Notes under the pieces: generated by a model
What the model saw: only the letters and a program-made list of their open reading frames with translations
Told to the model about the DNA's origin: nothing
Database searches by the model: none
Source of the DNA: Pteria penguin
Taxonomy: Eukaryota; Mollusca; Bivalvia; Pterioida; Pteriidae
NCBI GenBank assembly: GCA_035048485.1
Contig: CM068581.1
Location: 61,543,393 to 61,607,392 of the forward strand
Length of the DNA stretch: 64,000 bases
Reading direction: 5' to 3'
Part shown: positions 32,201 through 41,796 of the stretch, one piece after another
Layout of the letters: every line of letters begins with the position of its first letter
How positions within the stretch are numbered: position 1 is the stretch's first letter
Made by a program: the position numbers and the translations under genes

Positions 32201-35182
32201 CAGAACGAATTGTATATCCATGTTAGCATCCCAGCATCGAAGCAGTTGAGCATTATATTGATTAGTCCATGTTTCATCAGGATTTCGTCGTAATATGACT
32301 GTTTGTTTTGTATTCAGTATCTTGTGAGCTTCTTCATAAATTGATTGGTTAATTCCAAGCTTTCTGAATAAGCTTTCTATTGAAATTGTGTTGTCATTTG
32401 TACGATTGATGATATCCCAGACCTTTGTTAACAAGGCTTTAGCATCTGATTTTGTCATAGTGTTCATTGATTCATTTTCTGCATTCATACTAATTTCTTC
32501 TTCAGTGTTTTCTTTACATATAAATGTCTTTCCTGATGGGGGACGTGGAAAGTTAAATCTGCAGTTTGTTCCCTTTTTCTTGCATGATTTTGAATGATTT
32601 CTACTGTGTTGTTGTACACTGTTTACCATATCATAGAGTTCCGGGTCTCTTTCAGCTGAAGGCATAGCACAGGTAATATATTGATCAATAAAATCACAGA
32701 CAGCTGAAGAACCATCTTCATCTAATTTTGGAGCATCACGTATCCAAAATAAGCAGTGAGCATGTGGTGATCCCCTTTGCTGAAATTCTATTCGATAGAA
32801 ATAGTCAGTAACCTCACCAATTGGTTTTTGTGGAGATAAAATCACATCTTTCAGAAAAACATGAAACCTTTTATCAAACATTCTGGCAACGGTTACTGGG
32901 TCACTTTTTAAAAGTTTACTTTTTTCCATCCAGTCAAGATCTTCATACTTCCTACAATCACCTTGTTGTAACAACAAAACATCCAGTATTTCTTTCCATC
33001 GGAATTCAGCAGAAGAAAACGAACAAAACCATGTTGGTATACCAAGTTGTCGAAGCATTGCAAATAAATCCTTTTGTGCTCTCTGCCAATATGATGGTGT
33101 TCCTCTAATTGGTTGTAGAAATCGTAGAGCTTCATCTCTTTTTAGAAGATTTTTCAAGACATTCTCATCTTGTATATTGTCAGTGATATGTCCCTTTGAT
33201 GGGGTTGTTCCTTTTCGTAGCGAGATCTGCGTTTTTTCAATAACTTGCTTTAATTCTGATAGATACTGGCAGTAGAAGATATAGTTTGTGTCCTGTGCAA
33301 ATCTACGGTCAACATTCATTAATCTATTGTTAAAATATCTAAGCATTGGTATACTCACTTTCCTTTTCTCATCAAAAGTATTTATTCCTGACGGAAAATG
33401 CTTAGGAAAACATTTTGCCTCATTACCTACTTCCTGCATGATTTTTACAGGATTGTTTCCTTCACCTGGCGCAATATTGAAAATATCGTCAAAATAATGA
33501 TCAAGCACTTCTTGTCCTATATCTGCTGGCTGAAGACAGGTGTCATATTGTATGCCATTTTCTCCTCCATTTTCTATACTCTTGTCATCTTCTTCATTTT
33601 GCCTTTCGGTTTTGTTCTTTTCTGTATGAATACAATCGGCCAGCAAACTTTGATTGGTTCTTTCATTTTCTATTGTTCGTTTATTCTTTTGTATATCATC
33701 TGCATTTTCTGATATATCATCCAATGTACCATTTTCCTCCAAGCAATCAATTTCAATGTTCCTATACCAAACATTGTTACTTTTTAGGTATTTCAGAGCT
33801 GCCTGAATATGATTTGTATTCACAAATTGATATTCAAAATGTCCTTTGAACTGTAATTTTTTCTTCAGCTTCACTTTAAGTATCAAATTTGTGTTTTCTG
33901 ATCGTGGTAACATTGATATCTTCTGTATGTTTACTGGAACACAAACAACTGGTCCATGTACTGCACTTTGTCCACCTTTTGGCAATGCTACTACTTTCAT
34001 AAAAGGTATGTGTAGTGCTATCAGATGATGTTCCAAACTGTTTAGCACATTCAATTCCTCTGGTACTTCTTCCAATTGCATCATATTGAATGAAGATTCA
34101 GCAGGAATAGAACCATTTACTAATTTTCTGTGACAAGTTTTACATATCCATAATCTGCATTTGGGACAATCACTTAGGCTACATGCTTCGTTATTCTCAT
34201 GTGGTAATTCTTTTGCAAAGAAAACTTTTGTTGAACTACCTTCTTTTGACAGACATTTCTCATAGTTATCTAAATTGCACTTTTGAACTTGATTATCAAA
34301 CAATAACCTCTGACAAGAAGCACATGCATAAACTGGGCCTTTCGACACTTTGTCACGAAATAAAGATGTCATGACATTGTGTGTTTTTGCGTCTTTAGCT
34401 TTCCTGCGAATAGCTGCCTTTTCATTTCGTATTTTGTGAATTTCTGGTGTGCATTTTTTCATAATCCAATATTTTTTTTTCATTTCATCAACTTTCTTGT
34501 TTCTTAGATTCAAATCAATGTGATATTTCTGTCTACATGTTGATTTGTATTTATCACGAAATACTGTGTTGGTCTTGTATCTCATTTTCATTCTTGTTCT
34601 TTGTTGTAAGTCATTTTGGTACCTCATTTTGCTAGCTTCCTTGACCTTTTCTTGATAATTTTTATTCTGCTGATATTTCAATTTATTACTGTTCTTAATA
34701 TTGTTCTTGAATTGTTCATTCTTGTGATACTTCTCTTTACTTGCTCTCCTTACATCACGCCTGAACTGTTCATCTCTATGATATTTTTCTTTACTAGCTT
34801 TTTTCATTTCCTGCTTGAATTGTTCATTTTTTTGGTATTTTACTTTGCTACTATTCATAACTTTCAGCTTGAATTGCTCATTCTTTTGATACCTTTCTTT
34901 GTTGGCTTTCTTCACCCTAAACCTGTATTGTTCATTTTTCTGATACTTTTCTTTAATGCATTCCTTCTTTTCTTGTCTGTATTGTTCATTTTCTCTATAT
35001 TTTCTTTTATTGGCCTCTTTTATTTGTTGGCGAAACGCAATATTGTTTTGATACCTTAGTTTGCTCATTTCTTTTTTATTTATCCTATACTCCTCATCTG
35101 TTGCATACCTTCTTTTCAGACATAAACGTGCCTTCTTTTTGTAATCTGAATCTTTATATTTCTGTTTGCTGATCACAGCCAT
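29237..35182 (-). CDS. Helentron Rep-helicase-endonuclease protein
   Basis: 1,981 codons starting at a true ATG. Residues ~20-235 are lysine-rich ~20-residue repeats (KYQKNEQF type), probably helical and DNA-binding. A Cys/His-rich zinc-binding region lies at ~287-351. The rolling-circle Rep domain has its HUH motif as PHAHC at 806-810 and paired Tyr in YIISYIS at 1002-1008. The PIF1-family helicase has Walker A GGAGTGKS (1360-1367), Walker B LVIDE (1446-1450), GDFYQLPPVK (1485-1494), TAHKVQGMT (1723-1731) and YVSLSRL (1749-1755). An apurinic-type endonuclease begins near 1810, with Glu 1839 in ICLTETWL and GDFNLN at 1955-1960, but is cut short by a frameshift. Rep and helicase look intact. 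It should nick and unwind transposon DNA in the nucleus. It overlaps the OTU ORF by 29 nt in another frame. Confidence 0.93.
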   Translation of the reverse strand: MAVISKQKYKDSDYKKKARLCLKRRYATDEEYRINKKEMSKLRYQNNIAFRQQIKEANKRKYRENEQYRQEKKECIKEKYQKNEQYRFRVKKANKERYQKNEQFKLKVMNSSKVKYQKNEQFKQEMKKASKEKYHRDEQFRRDVRRASKEKYHKNEQFKNNIKNSNKLKYQQNKNYQEKVKEASKMRYQNDLQQRTRMKMRYKTNTVFRDKYKSTCRQKYHIDLNLRNKKVDEMKKKYWIMKKCTPEIHKIRNEKAAIRRKAKDAKTHNVMTSLFRDKVSKGPVYACASCQRLLFDNQVQKCNLDNYEKCLSKEGSSTKVFFAKELPHENNEACSLSDCPKCRLWICKTCHRKLVNGSIPAESSFNMMQLEEVPEELNVLNSLEHHLIALHIPFMKVVALPKGGQSAVHGPVVCVPVNIQKISMLPRSENTNLILKVKLKKKLQFKGHFEYQFVNTNHIQAALKYLKSNNVWYRNIEIDCLEENGTLDDISENADDIQKNKRTIENERTNQSLLADCIHTEKNKTERQNEEDDKSIENGGENGIQYDTCLQPADIGQEVLDHYFDDIFNIAPGEGNNPVKIMQEVGNEAKCFPKHFPSGINTFDEKRKVSIPMLRYFNNRLMNVDRRFAQDTNYIFYCQYLSELKQVIEKTQISLRKGTTPSKGHITDNIQDENVLKNLLKRDEALRFLQPIRGTPSYWQRAQKDLFAMLRQLGIPTWFCSFSSAEFRWKEILDVLLLQQGDCRKYEDLDWMEKSKLLKSDPVTVARMFDKRFHVFLKDVILSPQKPIGEVTDYFYRIEFQQRGSPHAHCLFWIRDAPKLDEDGSSAVCDFIDQYITCAMPSAERDPELYDMVNSVQQHSRNHSKSCKKKGTNCRFNFPRPPSGKTFICKENTEEEISMNAENESMNTMTKSDAKALLTKVWDIINRTNDNTISIESLFRKLGINQSIYEEAHKILNTKQTVILRRNPDETWTNQYNAQLLRCWDANMDIQFVLDPFSCIVYIISYISKSEREMGMLLRQTKIESEQGNLNAKQTMRAIGSAYLHHREVGIQEAIYRICSLHMKECSRNVIFIPVGENPTRLSKPLYHVKRNKDETDGENLWMTNIIERYQCRPCVDEFEQLCLAAFCSLFRVLAKSQVKTAMKSSSTFKLRNGKGYIQKRTNTDPAIIRYPRFSEKISPELYYQSMLQLFLPYWTMKQLKPKDFELYQTFYSDGFVQFKNDKTLYKVSDIVARNRAMFVSNETAIDQAEEMYEMLGPQEDAWATLCPESELMNDECKSVREEQSSMLGEEEYDDPMVDINVVPNISVHVEQKSTDRSEILKVLRNLNSLQRKTFYVVRDWCLKKIQGLNPDAFHIFVTGGAGTGKSHLIKAIEYESTRLLAKTISQPDNITILLTAFTGTAAYNIGGCTIHHAFKIQRAMPIPYDPLREQALSPLRAKFEHLEILVIDEVSMLYKRLLYYIHERLVQIKRIQKPFGGVCVLAVGDFYQLPPVKQVKSERLYNESGAYPVDYWNDLFKIVQLDEVMRQKEDVPFANVLNELRSRTRNKSLSNNAVEILKECIREGPEGCLHVFSRNKDVNAYNNDMIMKQCKDPIEVKARDFRKDKTSGKLEALQTPCNTNGSDIIPSQLLLAREARVMLTRNIDVADGLANGAVGTIVNICGKSSEDIDTIEVKFDDENVGKKASIKSTNGNIVRIERVEDDMKKGNIVRHQFPLKLAWACTAHKVQGMTTNEVVVNLDHVFCPGQAYVSLSRLTKKDGLYISTNNIETLLSKIYADGDIAEAIEKMPKLYHDNSERADDIQVTKEIILFNVQSIRHNMPELKADARFLNSDIICLTETWLHNDEALDALDLQNYDFLHRTRIQSYTCDDELTTKLKNSRGGGVGIYIRKGQMFREILTECRNIEAIVISDDDKNYVLSVIYRPPVYTMKVFLVSFQNLLTEIGKGKKGTLVLGDFNLNANGNDNTLKNFMTLRGFEQVV

Positions 35183-35736
35183 TGCTGTCTGATAAATTGT
35201 GTGTTCCCACCTTTTCAGGTTGATTCTCAGTAATATTTTTCATTGGATGTCTTGTCATTTCAGTTCCAAGAACAACATTGTAATGATTTTCATTAAGATG
35301 GTCTAAGTAGATACTTTGTTCTCCAACAGATATGTTTTTGTTGACAAGTGTTGGGGAGTACTTAAGCCATCTTCCAGCACTATAAATGTAGATATTGCAC
35401 TGCAACAAACATGTTGTACATATAATCTCAAATTCTGTAGCCCATGTATTCAAGTTTGTCATTCCTTCTTCTTGAATATAGGATGTCACTGACTGGTACC
35501 CAGATCTCAAAAACTGTTGGACACTTTTTTGATTGGAGATTGCATACTTGCATATAGCTTCCCTTATTACTTTGTGGGTATCTTCTGAATTACTAATAGC
35601 ATACGAAATTGCTCTGAAAAAACAATTGCCATCTCCTTTTACTTGCTGTACTGTTGTTGGTACGCCTGCAACATTACCACTCGATTCCTTTGGAAAGATC
35701 TTTGTTTTGCTCAATGGTATCTTAATTACTTTGCAT
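35154..35736 (-). CDS. Helentron OTU cysteine-protease-like ORF
   Basis: Contains VKGDGNCFFRAISYAI with the OTU catalytic Asp and Cys (Cys codon 35622-35624), and LNENHYNVVLG with the catalytic His (35283-35285), at normal OTU spacing. OTU proteins cleave ubiquitin linkages; the substrate in transposons is unknown. There is no ATG at the front: the frame is open from a stop upstream, and the preceding ORF ends within it. A seven-T run (35739-35745, A7 on the coding strand) at the junction would allow a one-base slip joining the two. The 3' end overlaps the Rep-helicase ATG by 29 nt. Confidence 0.85.
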
Positions 35737-36477
35737 AATTTTTTTCTGTGTGTTGCCTGTCAGTGGAACAAATTTTATACTCCCTGTATCTGTGCGAGTT
35801 ATAGCAAGATCTTTTTCAGGCTGATCCACATGTTTTTTTATTTTACATCCTGTTATCTCACATTCTACACAAGATGTGATATTCATCGACAAAGAGAGCA
35901 TTTTAATATGATGAAGAACATCAGCTATGTTTTCAATAAGAATGCATGTACTATAACCATTTTCTTGAAGCATACCTTCCTTTGATCTTGAATGTGAATC
36001 AAATATATACAAGGCACTGTTTTGTTTCCCTACCAGCAGTGTATTTCCACCAAAACATACAAAGCAGCAATCCATATCTATCAATGACATTTGTAGAGCC
36101 TCTTCTATTGGAAATGCATTGAAACTTGAATACTGCATTTCTTCTTCAACAATACCTACAACAGATGCAATTGATTCTTTATGTATTATCTCAAAGGTTT
36201 CATTGTATATATCTAACACACGTGGCAGCTCATTAATCAACAAATATGAATAATTCATGGTACTACTTTCTTGCAAGAACCCATATAATTCATTTCCTGT
36301 CATTAGAATTTTATCCATATCTTCTGACTGCCAAATTGACACAGGTTTCAGATGACTGAAAATTGCTGCACACAGGCAGTTTGCTACACACTGGTTACCA
36401 GCATTCTTACCAAAAATTGTATTGCCTTGGTGAAAATTGCCTTGGATAACCTTGCCTTCTGATGGAGAAAACTGTTC
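35722..36477 (-). CDS. Helentron second cysteine-protease-like ORF (C76/herpes-tegument-like fold, tentative)
   Basis: The frame is open from a TAA at 36478-36480 to 35722 and has no convincing ATG start. It reads GNFHQGNTIFGKNAGNQCVA, with a candidate catalytic Cys at 36388-36390, and further on LYIFDSHSRS, with candidate Asp (35998-36000) and His (35992-35994). A G-x-QC block followed by F-D-x-H-S-R is seen in deubiquitinase-like proteins related to the peptidase C76 group and in ORFs of some large eukaryotic transposons. This assignment rests on recall of the motif. The ORF ends IMQSN eight bases before the nominal OTU start, with an A7 slippage site nearby. It was probably once continuous with the OTU ORF. 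Confidence 0.6.
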   Translation of the reverse strand, partial: EQFSPSEGKVIQGNFHQGNTIFGKNAGNQCVANCLCAAIFSHLKPVSIWQSEDMDKILMTGNELYGFLQESSTMNYSYLLINELPRVLDIYNETFEIIHKESIASVVGIVEEEMQYSSFNAFPIEEALQMSLIDMDCCFVCFGGNTLLVGKQNSALYIFDSHSRSKEGMLQENGYSTCILIENIADVLHHIKMLSLSMNITSCVECEITGCKIKKHVDQPEKDLAITRTDTGSIKFVPLTGNTQKKIMQSN

Positions 36478-36860
36478 TTACTGCAGTAATATCTATGTCT
36501 GAATTTTTTTCTTTTGAACTCAAATGAATTTCAGATTTCAATCCTTGTAATTTATCACAAATATCTGTTTTTGCTACTGAGAGAAATATTTTCTATATGA
36601 ATTTCCTGATCATTTCTTTCTGTCTTTTCACCTTTTCTTAATGTATCCATTATACTGGGACTCCATTCTGTTGCCACAGAATGTGTGTCTTCCCCAGTTT
36701 GCGTCTGACCTGCAATGCCGCTTTTTGGCAGAGGTACCCACTCTGGAGTACAATCCCACGCTGGAGATTCAGGGTTCGCTGACACGTCTCTTTGCGAGGC
36801 ACTCAGACGACTTCCCTGAGGAGGTGATAACCTCAGGGCATTCAGAAGCGTTTTCCTCAT
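36478..36860 (-). pseudogene. Helentron upstream coding remnant
   Basis: ORF 36555-36860 starts MRKTLLNALRL and ends SLSSKNRYL. Another frame over 36480-36590 reads TDICDKLQGLKSEIHLSS, so the coding sequence appears to hop frames before the protease-like ORF. No domain is recognised. The segment is hydrophilic and probably a linker. Confidence 0.5.
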
Positions 36861-37069
36861 TTCGAGAGGCCAACTTCCAAGCGGCCAGGGGTTTTTTCCT
36901 CACAAGAAGGTGCCAACCCCATGGAGGCATTTCTTTTCTCCTCTTTACTTGTTAATTGCTCAGAAGCCGTATTTTCGCCATCATGACACACTGATTTCTT
37001 CTCTTTTAATCTTTGATTTCTTCTTTGATTTCTTATTGTCCTGAATGACTTTCTTTTACACTTTGGCAT
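36857..37069 (-). pseudogene. Helentron basic N-terminal ORF remnant
   Basis: Starts MPKCKRKSFRTIRNQRRNQR at an ATG (37067-37069) and continues with a Lys/Glu-rich stretch before a stop at 36857. It overlaps the next ORF by 4 nt. A short basic start like this is in keeping with Helentron polyproteins, but the match is weak. It may also be the start of an ORF broken by a frameshift at 36857-36860. Confidence 0.5.
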
Positions 37070-37606
37070 CCTTAAAAACATAAGAAAAATCAAGAGTATA
37101 AGTAAAACTGATGGATATTCCCTAAGCAGCAATTATAATACAGGACATAATGACTCAATTTATAAACAAATAAAACAACGTCGCTTACCTTGAAAGGGAT
37201 AAATTTGAATAAATGGCCAAGTTACAATCCAATACCTTGAAACACTACACAAAGAATTCCAGAAAACTGTAAAATCCTTGAAAATTTTTAAGTTCAAGGC
37301 CCATAATAGTGGCAGAAAAAAAGCAATCACGCCCAAATGCGAAGTGGTACTGACTCTCATTGATATTAAGTTATATGCCATGTTTCAATCAAATATCGCA
37401 GAAGACTGCAGAAAAAAGTCTGGAAAACATGACCCTAGACAGACAGACAGACGGACAATGTCATCACATAATACGTTCCGTCTTATGTTAGGCGTATTAA
37501 AATCAGTAAACCTGATGGTTGCTCCAAGAAGTACAGCAATAATGAAGGAAATGAATGACTTAATATATAGAAAATCATTGTATTAATTGATGTCGGTCTC
37601 AGATTT
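37070..37606. other. unannotated with a dispersed-repeat fragment
   Basis: 37280-37480 contains AAAAAAGTCTGGAAAACATG followed by (ACAG)n-like CAGACAGACAGACGG. This phrase is shared with the repeat at 40261 onward. No gene seen. Confidence 0.4.
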
Positions 37607-37617
37607 CAATGTATCAT

Positions 37618-37788
37618 TATTGGTTGGTTGATTTGTGTTTTACGTCGCTTTCAACAATATTTCATTCATAACGCGACATGGAAGCAGGAGGTTACCAACC
37701 TCTTAAACATACTGGCGCAACCCGGGAATCGAACTCAGAGCGTCTGCGCAGCAAACCAAGCACATAACCACTACACCAAGCCTGCCCC
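37618..37788 (-). mobile_element. SINE family I, complete copy
   Basis: Same sequence order as the copy at 7912-8083 (GTTTTACGTCGCTTTCAACA, then CAACCCGGGAATCGAAC). The B box is mutated. CAATGTATCAT is duplicated at 37607-37617 and 37788-37798. Confidence 0.88.
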
Positions 37789-38057
37789 AATGTATCATAT
37801 GGTTACCCAATTGTCAACTGTAGAACGGCAAAATGATCATTGTATCTTAAACTACTATGTGTAAGTTTGACCTTGATTAGTTATGAAATAAAGCTTTTTT
37901 ATCGTGACCTTGACCTTTCAGAAATGTCCTTGAGTGACTTTGTCCTAGAGCCCATAATCAAATAACTTTTATGTATGATCAAAGTCTGATGAGAAGTGTA
38001 GGAGATAGAAGTACATGTAGTTTGCTTTGTAAATATGCATACTTCAGATTTCTATAG

Positions 38058-38285
38058 AGCCGGCGTGGCCTAGTTGTACTGTCGGAGTCCTGTCTTTTGG
38101 ATGAGACTGTAAAAATCGAGGCCCCATGTCGTGGTATGCATGGCCCGTTAAAGATTCCTCACTGCTTCGGGTGGGTCAGTTGCAAAGGTCAAAAATTTGT
38201 ATGCCCTGCATCAGGCAGATGCTGTCACCATATACGTGAAATATTCGTGGTGTGATGCTAAACAAAAATCAATCAATCAATCAAT
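38058..38285 (+). mobile_element. SINE family II, copy a
   Basis: Begins with a tRNA-like head whose A box is TGGCCTAGTTG, followed by GGATGAGACTG and GGCCCCATGTCGTGGTATGC. It ends GTGTGATGCTAAACAAAAATC plus (AATC)n. The B-box part of the head is deleted relative to other copies. A perfect 13-bp target duplication, CAGATTTCTATAG, is at 38045-38057 and 38286-38298. Confidence 0.88.
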
Positions 38286-38298
38286 CAGATTTCTATAG

Positions 38299-38457
38299 GG
38301 AGGGATCATTTATGTGCCTCGTCTACCGCGACACGGGACCTCAGTTTTTAACTGTCTCATCCGAAAGAAAGAACACCAGTGTGACCAAGGTGGGAATCAA
38401 ACCCAGCACCCCTTGATCGCAAGCTGAGCGCCTCGTCCACTAGACCACACCTGCTTG
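38299..38457 (-). mobile_element. SINE family II, copy b (3'-truncated)
   Basis: In minus orientation it has a full head with A box (TGGTCTAGTGG) and B box (GGTTTGATTCC), then TTCGGATGAGACAG and GGTCCCGTGTCGCGGTAGAC. The 3' body is missing. It lies directly against copy a. Confidence 0.8.
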
Positions 38458-39055
38458 AGCTTCATTGAAGATGGAACACAAAATTTATGCATGTTTATTA
38501 TATATTCTGATATTCATTTACTTACATGTAATGATGTATAATTTAGCAAATACCGGATAAACACTTTATAATCTTTCTTTATGAATTAATTTTTAACATT
38601 AGCCCTTAAGACACCTTTTTCAGATCACTGTGATCTTTGTAGCTATTACCAAAAGTACAGTTTGACAATTGAGGATACTCTCTTTAGGCTGTGTTGTCTG
38701 ACTTAGATCCACCCATTCATGGATCTGGACAACAATGTCCAACCATTACAAAAGATAATGTGTACTTAATATTACCAAGCTACATGAAAATTGTTCATCT
38801 ACATACTATAGATATCAACGATATGCCTGGCAAGCTCTTTAGTTGCACACTGATGCTAATTACAATACTATAAGCAACCTCCTTTGATTTTAGTCTAGGA
38901 TGGAAATGCCTGCACAAATCTTAATAATTATTTATAGAAACTACCTTTTTCCAATAAAATGCTTTCATTAAAATCTTAATCACACCCATAAACAAAGCAT
39001 ACTCAGCTATCAACCATGAGAAAATCTATGAAATAATTTGGAATCAGAATAATGA
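38458..39055. other. unannotated
   Basis: AT-rich; the 60-residue forward ORF at 38691 has no recognisable domain. Confidence 0.35.
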
Positions 39056-39059
39056 CACA

Positions 39060-40260
39060 AACAAGAGGCCAACTGGCCATACCACTCACCTGAGCATCTA
39101 AACTGTAGCTGCCCAAAGAGAAAAGCAAAATGTTATCCATAAACTTCTTTGATCTCTCAATATGAATAATAATTTATGAAAAGACTGAAAAATGTGTCAG
39201 TCTGTTGTTTGGAATTATAATAAGGATCTCAATACTTTTACAGATATTAGAACATTTATAATATTGCAGGATCAGACATAACCCAAAGGTCCTCAGCATA
39301 AGAGTCTATGAACTATTCTTGACAAAAGGCACAATAACCACCAAAAAAACCAGCATTCTGAAAGTATTGCTTAGGCAATACTAAGTCCCCTACCGGCAAA
39401 TAGAAAACTAAGACCCCCCCCCCCTTCTTTTTTGATAACTTATTTAGATGTGTAAAAAAAAAAAAAAATTTTTTTTGACCACAGCTGGATTTGAACCGCT
39501 ACTCTCCATATTTCAATTACCAAGTGGTATATGTACCATTGTGAGAACTGCTTTTTAGACATGGTGGCATTATCTATTGACCAATTTGGATGAAATTTAC
39601 CAAATTGATAGAGGACTTTTAGTACTTCATGTATTGCATGTTTCATTAAAATCTTTCATGTGGTTTTGTAGAAAAAGTTGAAAATGTGAAAAATGGCCAA
39701 CCCCCCCCCCCCTCTCCCTTTTTTTCGAAGTCTTAAAACATTCATAAAAAATCCAAAAATTGAGATAATGACAAAATTCTTTCACAATAATATTCCTTCC
39801 CACAATTATGATCAAAATAGTCATTAAGAAATCATCAATATCAATTAACTAAAAAACATGACACTTTTCTTCATTGAAATGACCAAGTCCAGAAACACGT
39901 CAAAAAAGCGTAAATTTCTATTTGACGGATCTTAACCCCGAACACAATTTTTAATAACCCATCTTTATAGATTGTTGAAATGCAATTAGTTTCCCCATTT
40001 ATGTACTGGTTCTGGAGAAGAAGATGTTTGAAGAGGGGTACCCTTTTGGGCACTTTTGGCCCCGCCCTGGATCCACCCCTGAGGGAATCTGGATCCCGAA
40101 CACAATTTTAGTAGGGGACCTTGAGTACCTCATTTACACAAAGTTTGATCCAAATCTGCAATGTAGTTCCAGAGAAGAAGTCGAAAATGTGAAAAAGTTA
40201 CCGACGGACGGCGCACTATGACTATAGCTCACTTGAGCCTTTGGCTCAGGTGAGCTAAAA
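39060..40260. mobile_element. dispersed non-coding element with terminal hairpin
   Basis: Opens ACAAGAGGCCAACTGGCCAT..CACTCACCTGAG and closes CGGACGGCGCACTATGAC plus a hairpin at 40227-40255 (GCTCACTTGAGCC, loop TTT, GGCTCAGGTGAGC; 12 of 13 pairs). I recall this start and end as common in bivalve genomes. The interior is degenerate, with G/C and A/T runs near 39415-39475 and 39700-39725. No coding capacity. Confidence 0.65.
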
Positions 40261-40660
40261 AAGTCTGGAAAACGTCCATTTTAACGAAAATTTTTAATTC
40301 CAAAGTCCGTAATTCCGTAAAAAATCAGTGGACCATAACGAAACTCGAACTTGATCTGTAACTCATGGTGGTATACTCACACACCAAAAATTGGATGAAT
40401 ATCTACAAGCCTTTAGAAAAAAAAGTCAGGAAAACTGCTATTTTAAAGAAATTTTTCTTATTCCAAGAGCCGTAATTCTGTCAAAAATCAGTGTACCGAT
40501 ACGAAACTCGAACTTAATTCTGTAACTCATGGTGGTATACTCACACACCAAAAATTGGATGAATATCTACAAGCCTTTAGAAAAAAATCCGAAAACATGA
40601 GTGTGACTGACATACTGACGGACGGAGTGCAAACCTATAGTCCCCTTCGGCTAATTATCT
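40261..40660. repeat. ~164-bp direct duplication, bivalve-type dispersed repeat
   Basis: CTCATGGTGGTATACTCACA and the following CACCAAAAATTGGATGAAT recur at 40362 and 40526. Surrounding phrases such as GTCTGGAAAA and CCGTAATTC also repeat. It ends near a TGACGGACGGAGTGCAAACC phrase. Non-coding. Confidence 0.75.
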
Positions 40661-41140
40661 GGTTTGAGGGTGGAAATTGTTTCTAAAATAAATGGCCATT
40701 TAATTAAAGGTGAAAGGGCTGATAGTTCTCAAGGTCGGTTCTATGTGTGTACTGTGTCCTTGACCTTGTAGATAGGACCATGGTTCATGCTCATCACACA
40801 CTCTTGGGGCATGGACAAGAATTGTGTAAAATATATCTCCCTCCAAAGTAAAAGGGGGAACTTAAACCCGGAGAGATTCATGGACGAACAGACAGACAGA
40901 CACTTGGAATGATTTCTATATAAGTATATACCCCCCCTCTCCCCTCCCAAACAAATCTTTGTTTACAGGCGGTATAATAAAGGTGTGATCCGTCATGGAA
41001 TCACATACAGAGTCTGTTATCATGGTTATTGTTTAAGGACAGTAACTTTGTAGGCACTGAAAACAGCTATAGAATCTTACCCAGAAATAATGTTTTGTAA
41101 GGTCTGAAGATGTTTCCAGTAGATTGAAAATGTTATCAAT
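40661..41140. other. unannotated
   Basis: No gene supported; some phrases (GACCTTG, CAGACAGACAGAC) are typical of dispersed repeats. Confidence 0.35.
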
Positions 41141-41144
41141 AATG

Positions 41145-41435
41145 GTATGCAAGAGATCAAGCTAAACGCAAATTTAGACTGTGTTCTATGCAGTGTAAAA
41201 TTGAGGTCAAAGTCACCAAATTTTGTGTTAATCAGGAAGAACTCTATGTCTATAAAACTGTCCAAGTTGAAGTTGGTTTCATTAACGACATGAAAGAGAG
41301 ATCTAGCTAAATGCAAAATCAGACAGTGTTCACTGAAGCATAAAATTGAGGTCATGGTCACCAAATTTTGTGTCGGTCAGGAAGAACTTATCAATGTCTA
41401 CAAACTCCCAAGTTTGAAGTTGCCATCATCAAGCT
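41145..41435. repeat. ~145-bp degenerate tandem pair
   Basis: TAAAATTGAGGTCA..GGTCACCAAATTTTGTGT and AGGAAGAACT recur with a shift of about 145 bp (41214 to 41359). Non-coding. Confidence 0.7.
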
Positions 41436-41587
41436 TTTAAGCCGCCTTTTTAGAAAATTAGGGCAATTCTTCACCTTTTTGAGAGGTAATTTTAGGATTT
41501 TCAGAAAAAAAAACTTATGGTCTATGGATCATTTTTTGGATATATATATATATTAATTGATTGTTTGACTGACCTAAAAACAGAACA

Positions 41588-41664
41588 TGTGTGCCCTGAG
41601 CAGTCGAACCTGGGAGCTCTAGATTACAAGACAAGCACCTTATCCACTAGGCCACACTGGCTTT
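41588..41664 (-). other. tRNA-like SINE head fragment
   Basis: Minus strand has an A box TGGCCTAGTGG and a B box GGTTCGACTGC at tRNA spacing. The acceptor arms do not pair, so it is not a functional tRNA gene. Confidence 0.6.
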
Positions 41665-41796
41665 TTTAGTACATATAATTACTTTGAAGCAGCTATTAAT
41701 CAATGACTTACATACAGCTTTCAAACGACATGTCGAGGGTAAGTTCTTGCTCAACATTCATATGTTTGATATTTGCTTCATTTGATGCTAGGGTCA

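Larger units (their letters stand above)
29077..37069 (-). mobile_element. Helentron (Helitron2-type rolling-circle transposon), autonomous-like copy
   Basis: Minus-strand block holding, 5' to 3', a basic N-terminal ORF with frame breaks, a cysteine-protease-like ORF, an OTU ORF, and a Rep-helicase-endonuclease ORF of 1,981 codons. Rep plus PIF1-type helicase plus a C-terminal apurinic-type endonuclease with an OTU module is the known Helentron composition. I could not place the true termini. The 5' end should lie beyond 37069; the 3' end lies within or before the tandem copies at 26460-29040. Confidence 0.88.

Noticed and set aside
34616..35059. 147-codon hydrophobic plus-strand ORF
   Set aside because: It is antisense to the lysine-rich repeats of the Rep-helicase ORF; its composition is a shadow.
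29237..35182. Host PIF1 helicase gene
   Set aside because: The helicase is fused to an HUH Rep domain and a LINE-type endonuclease in one intronless frame, which is a Helentron arrangement.
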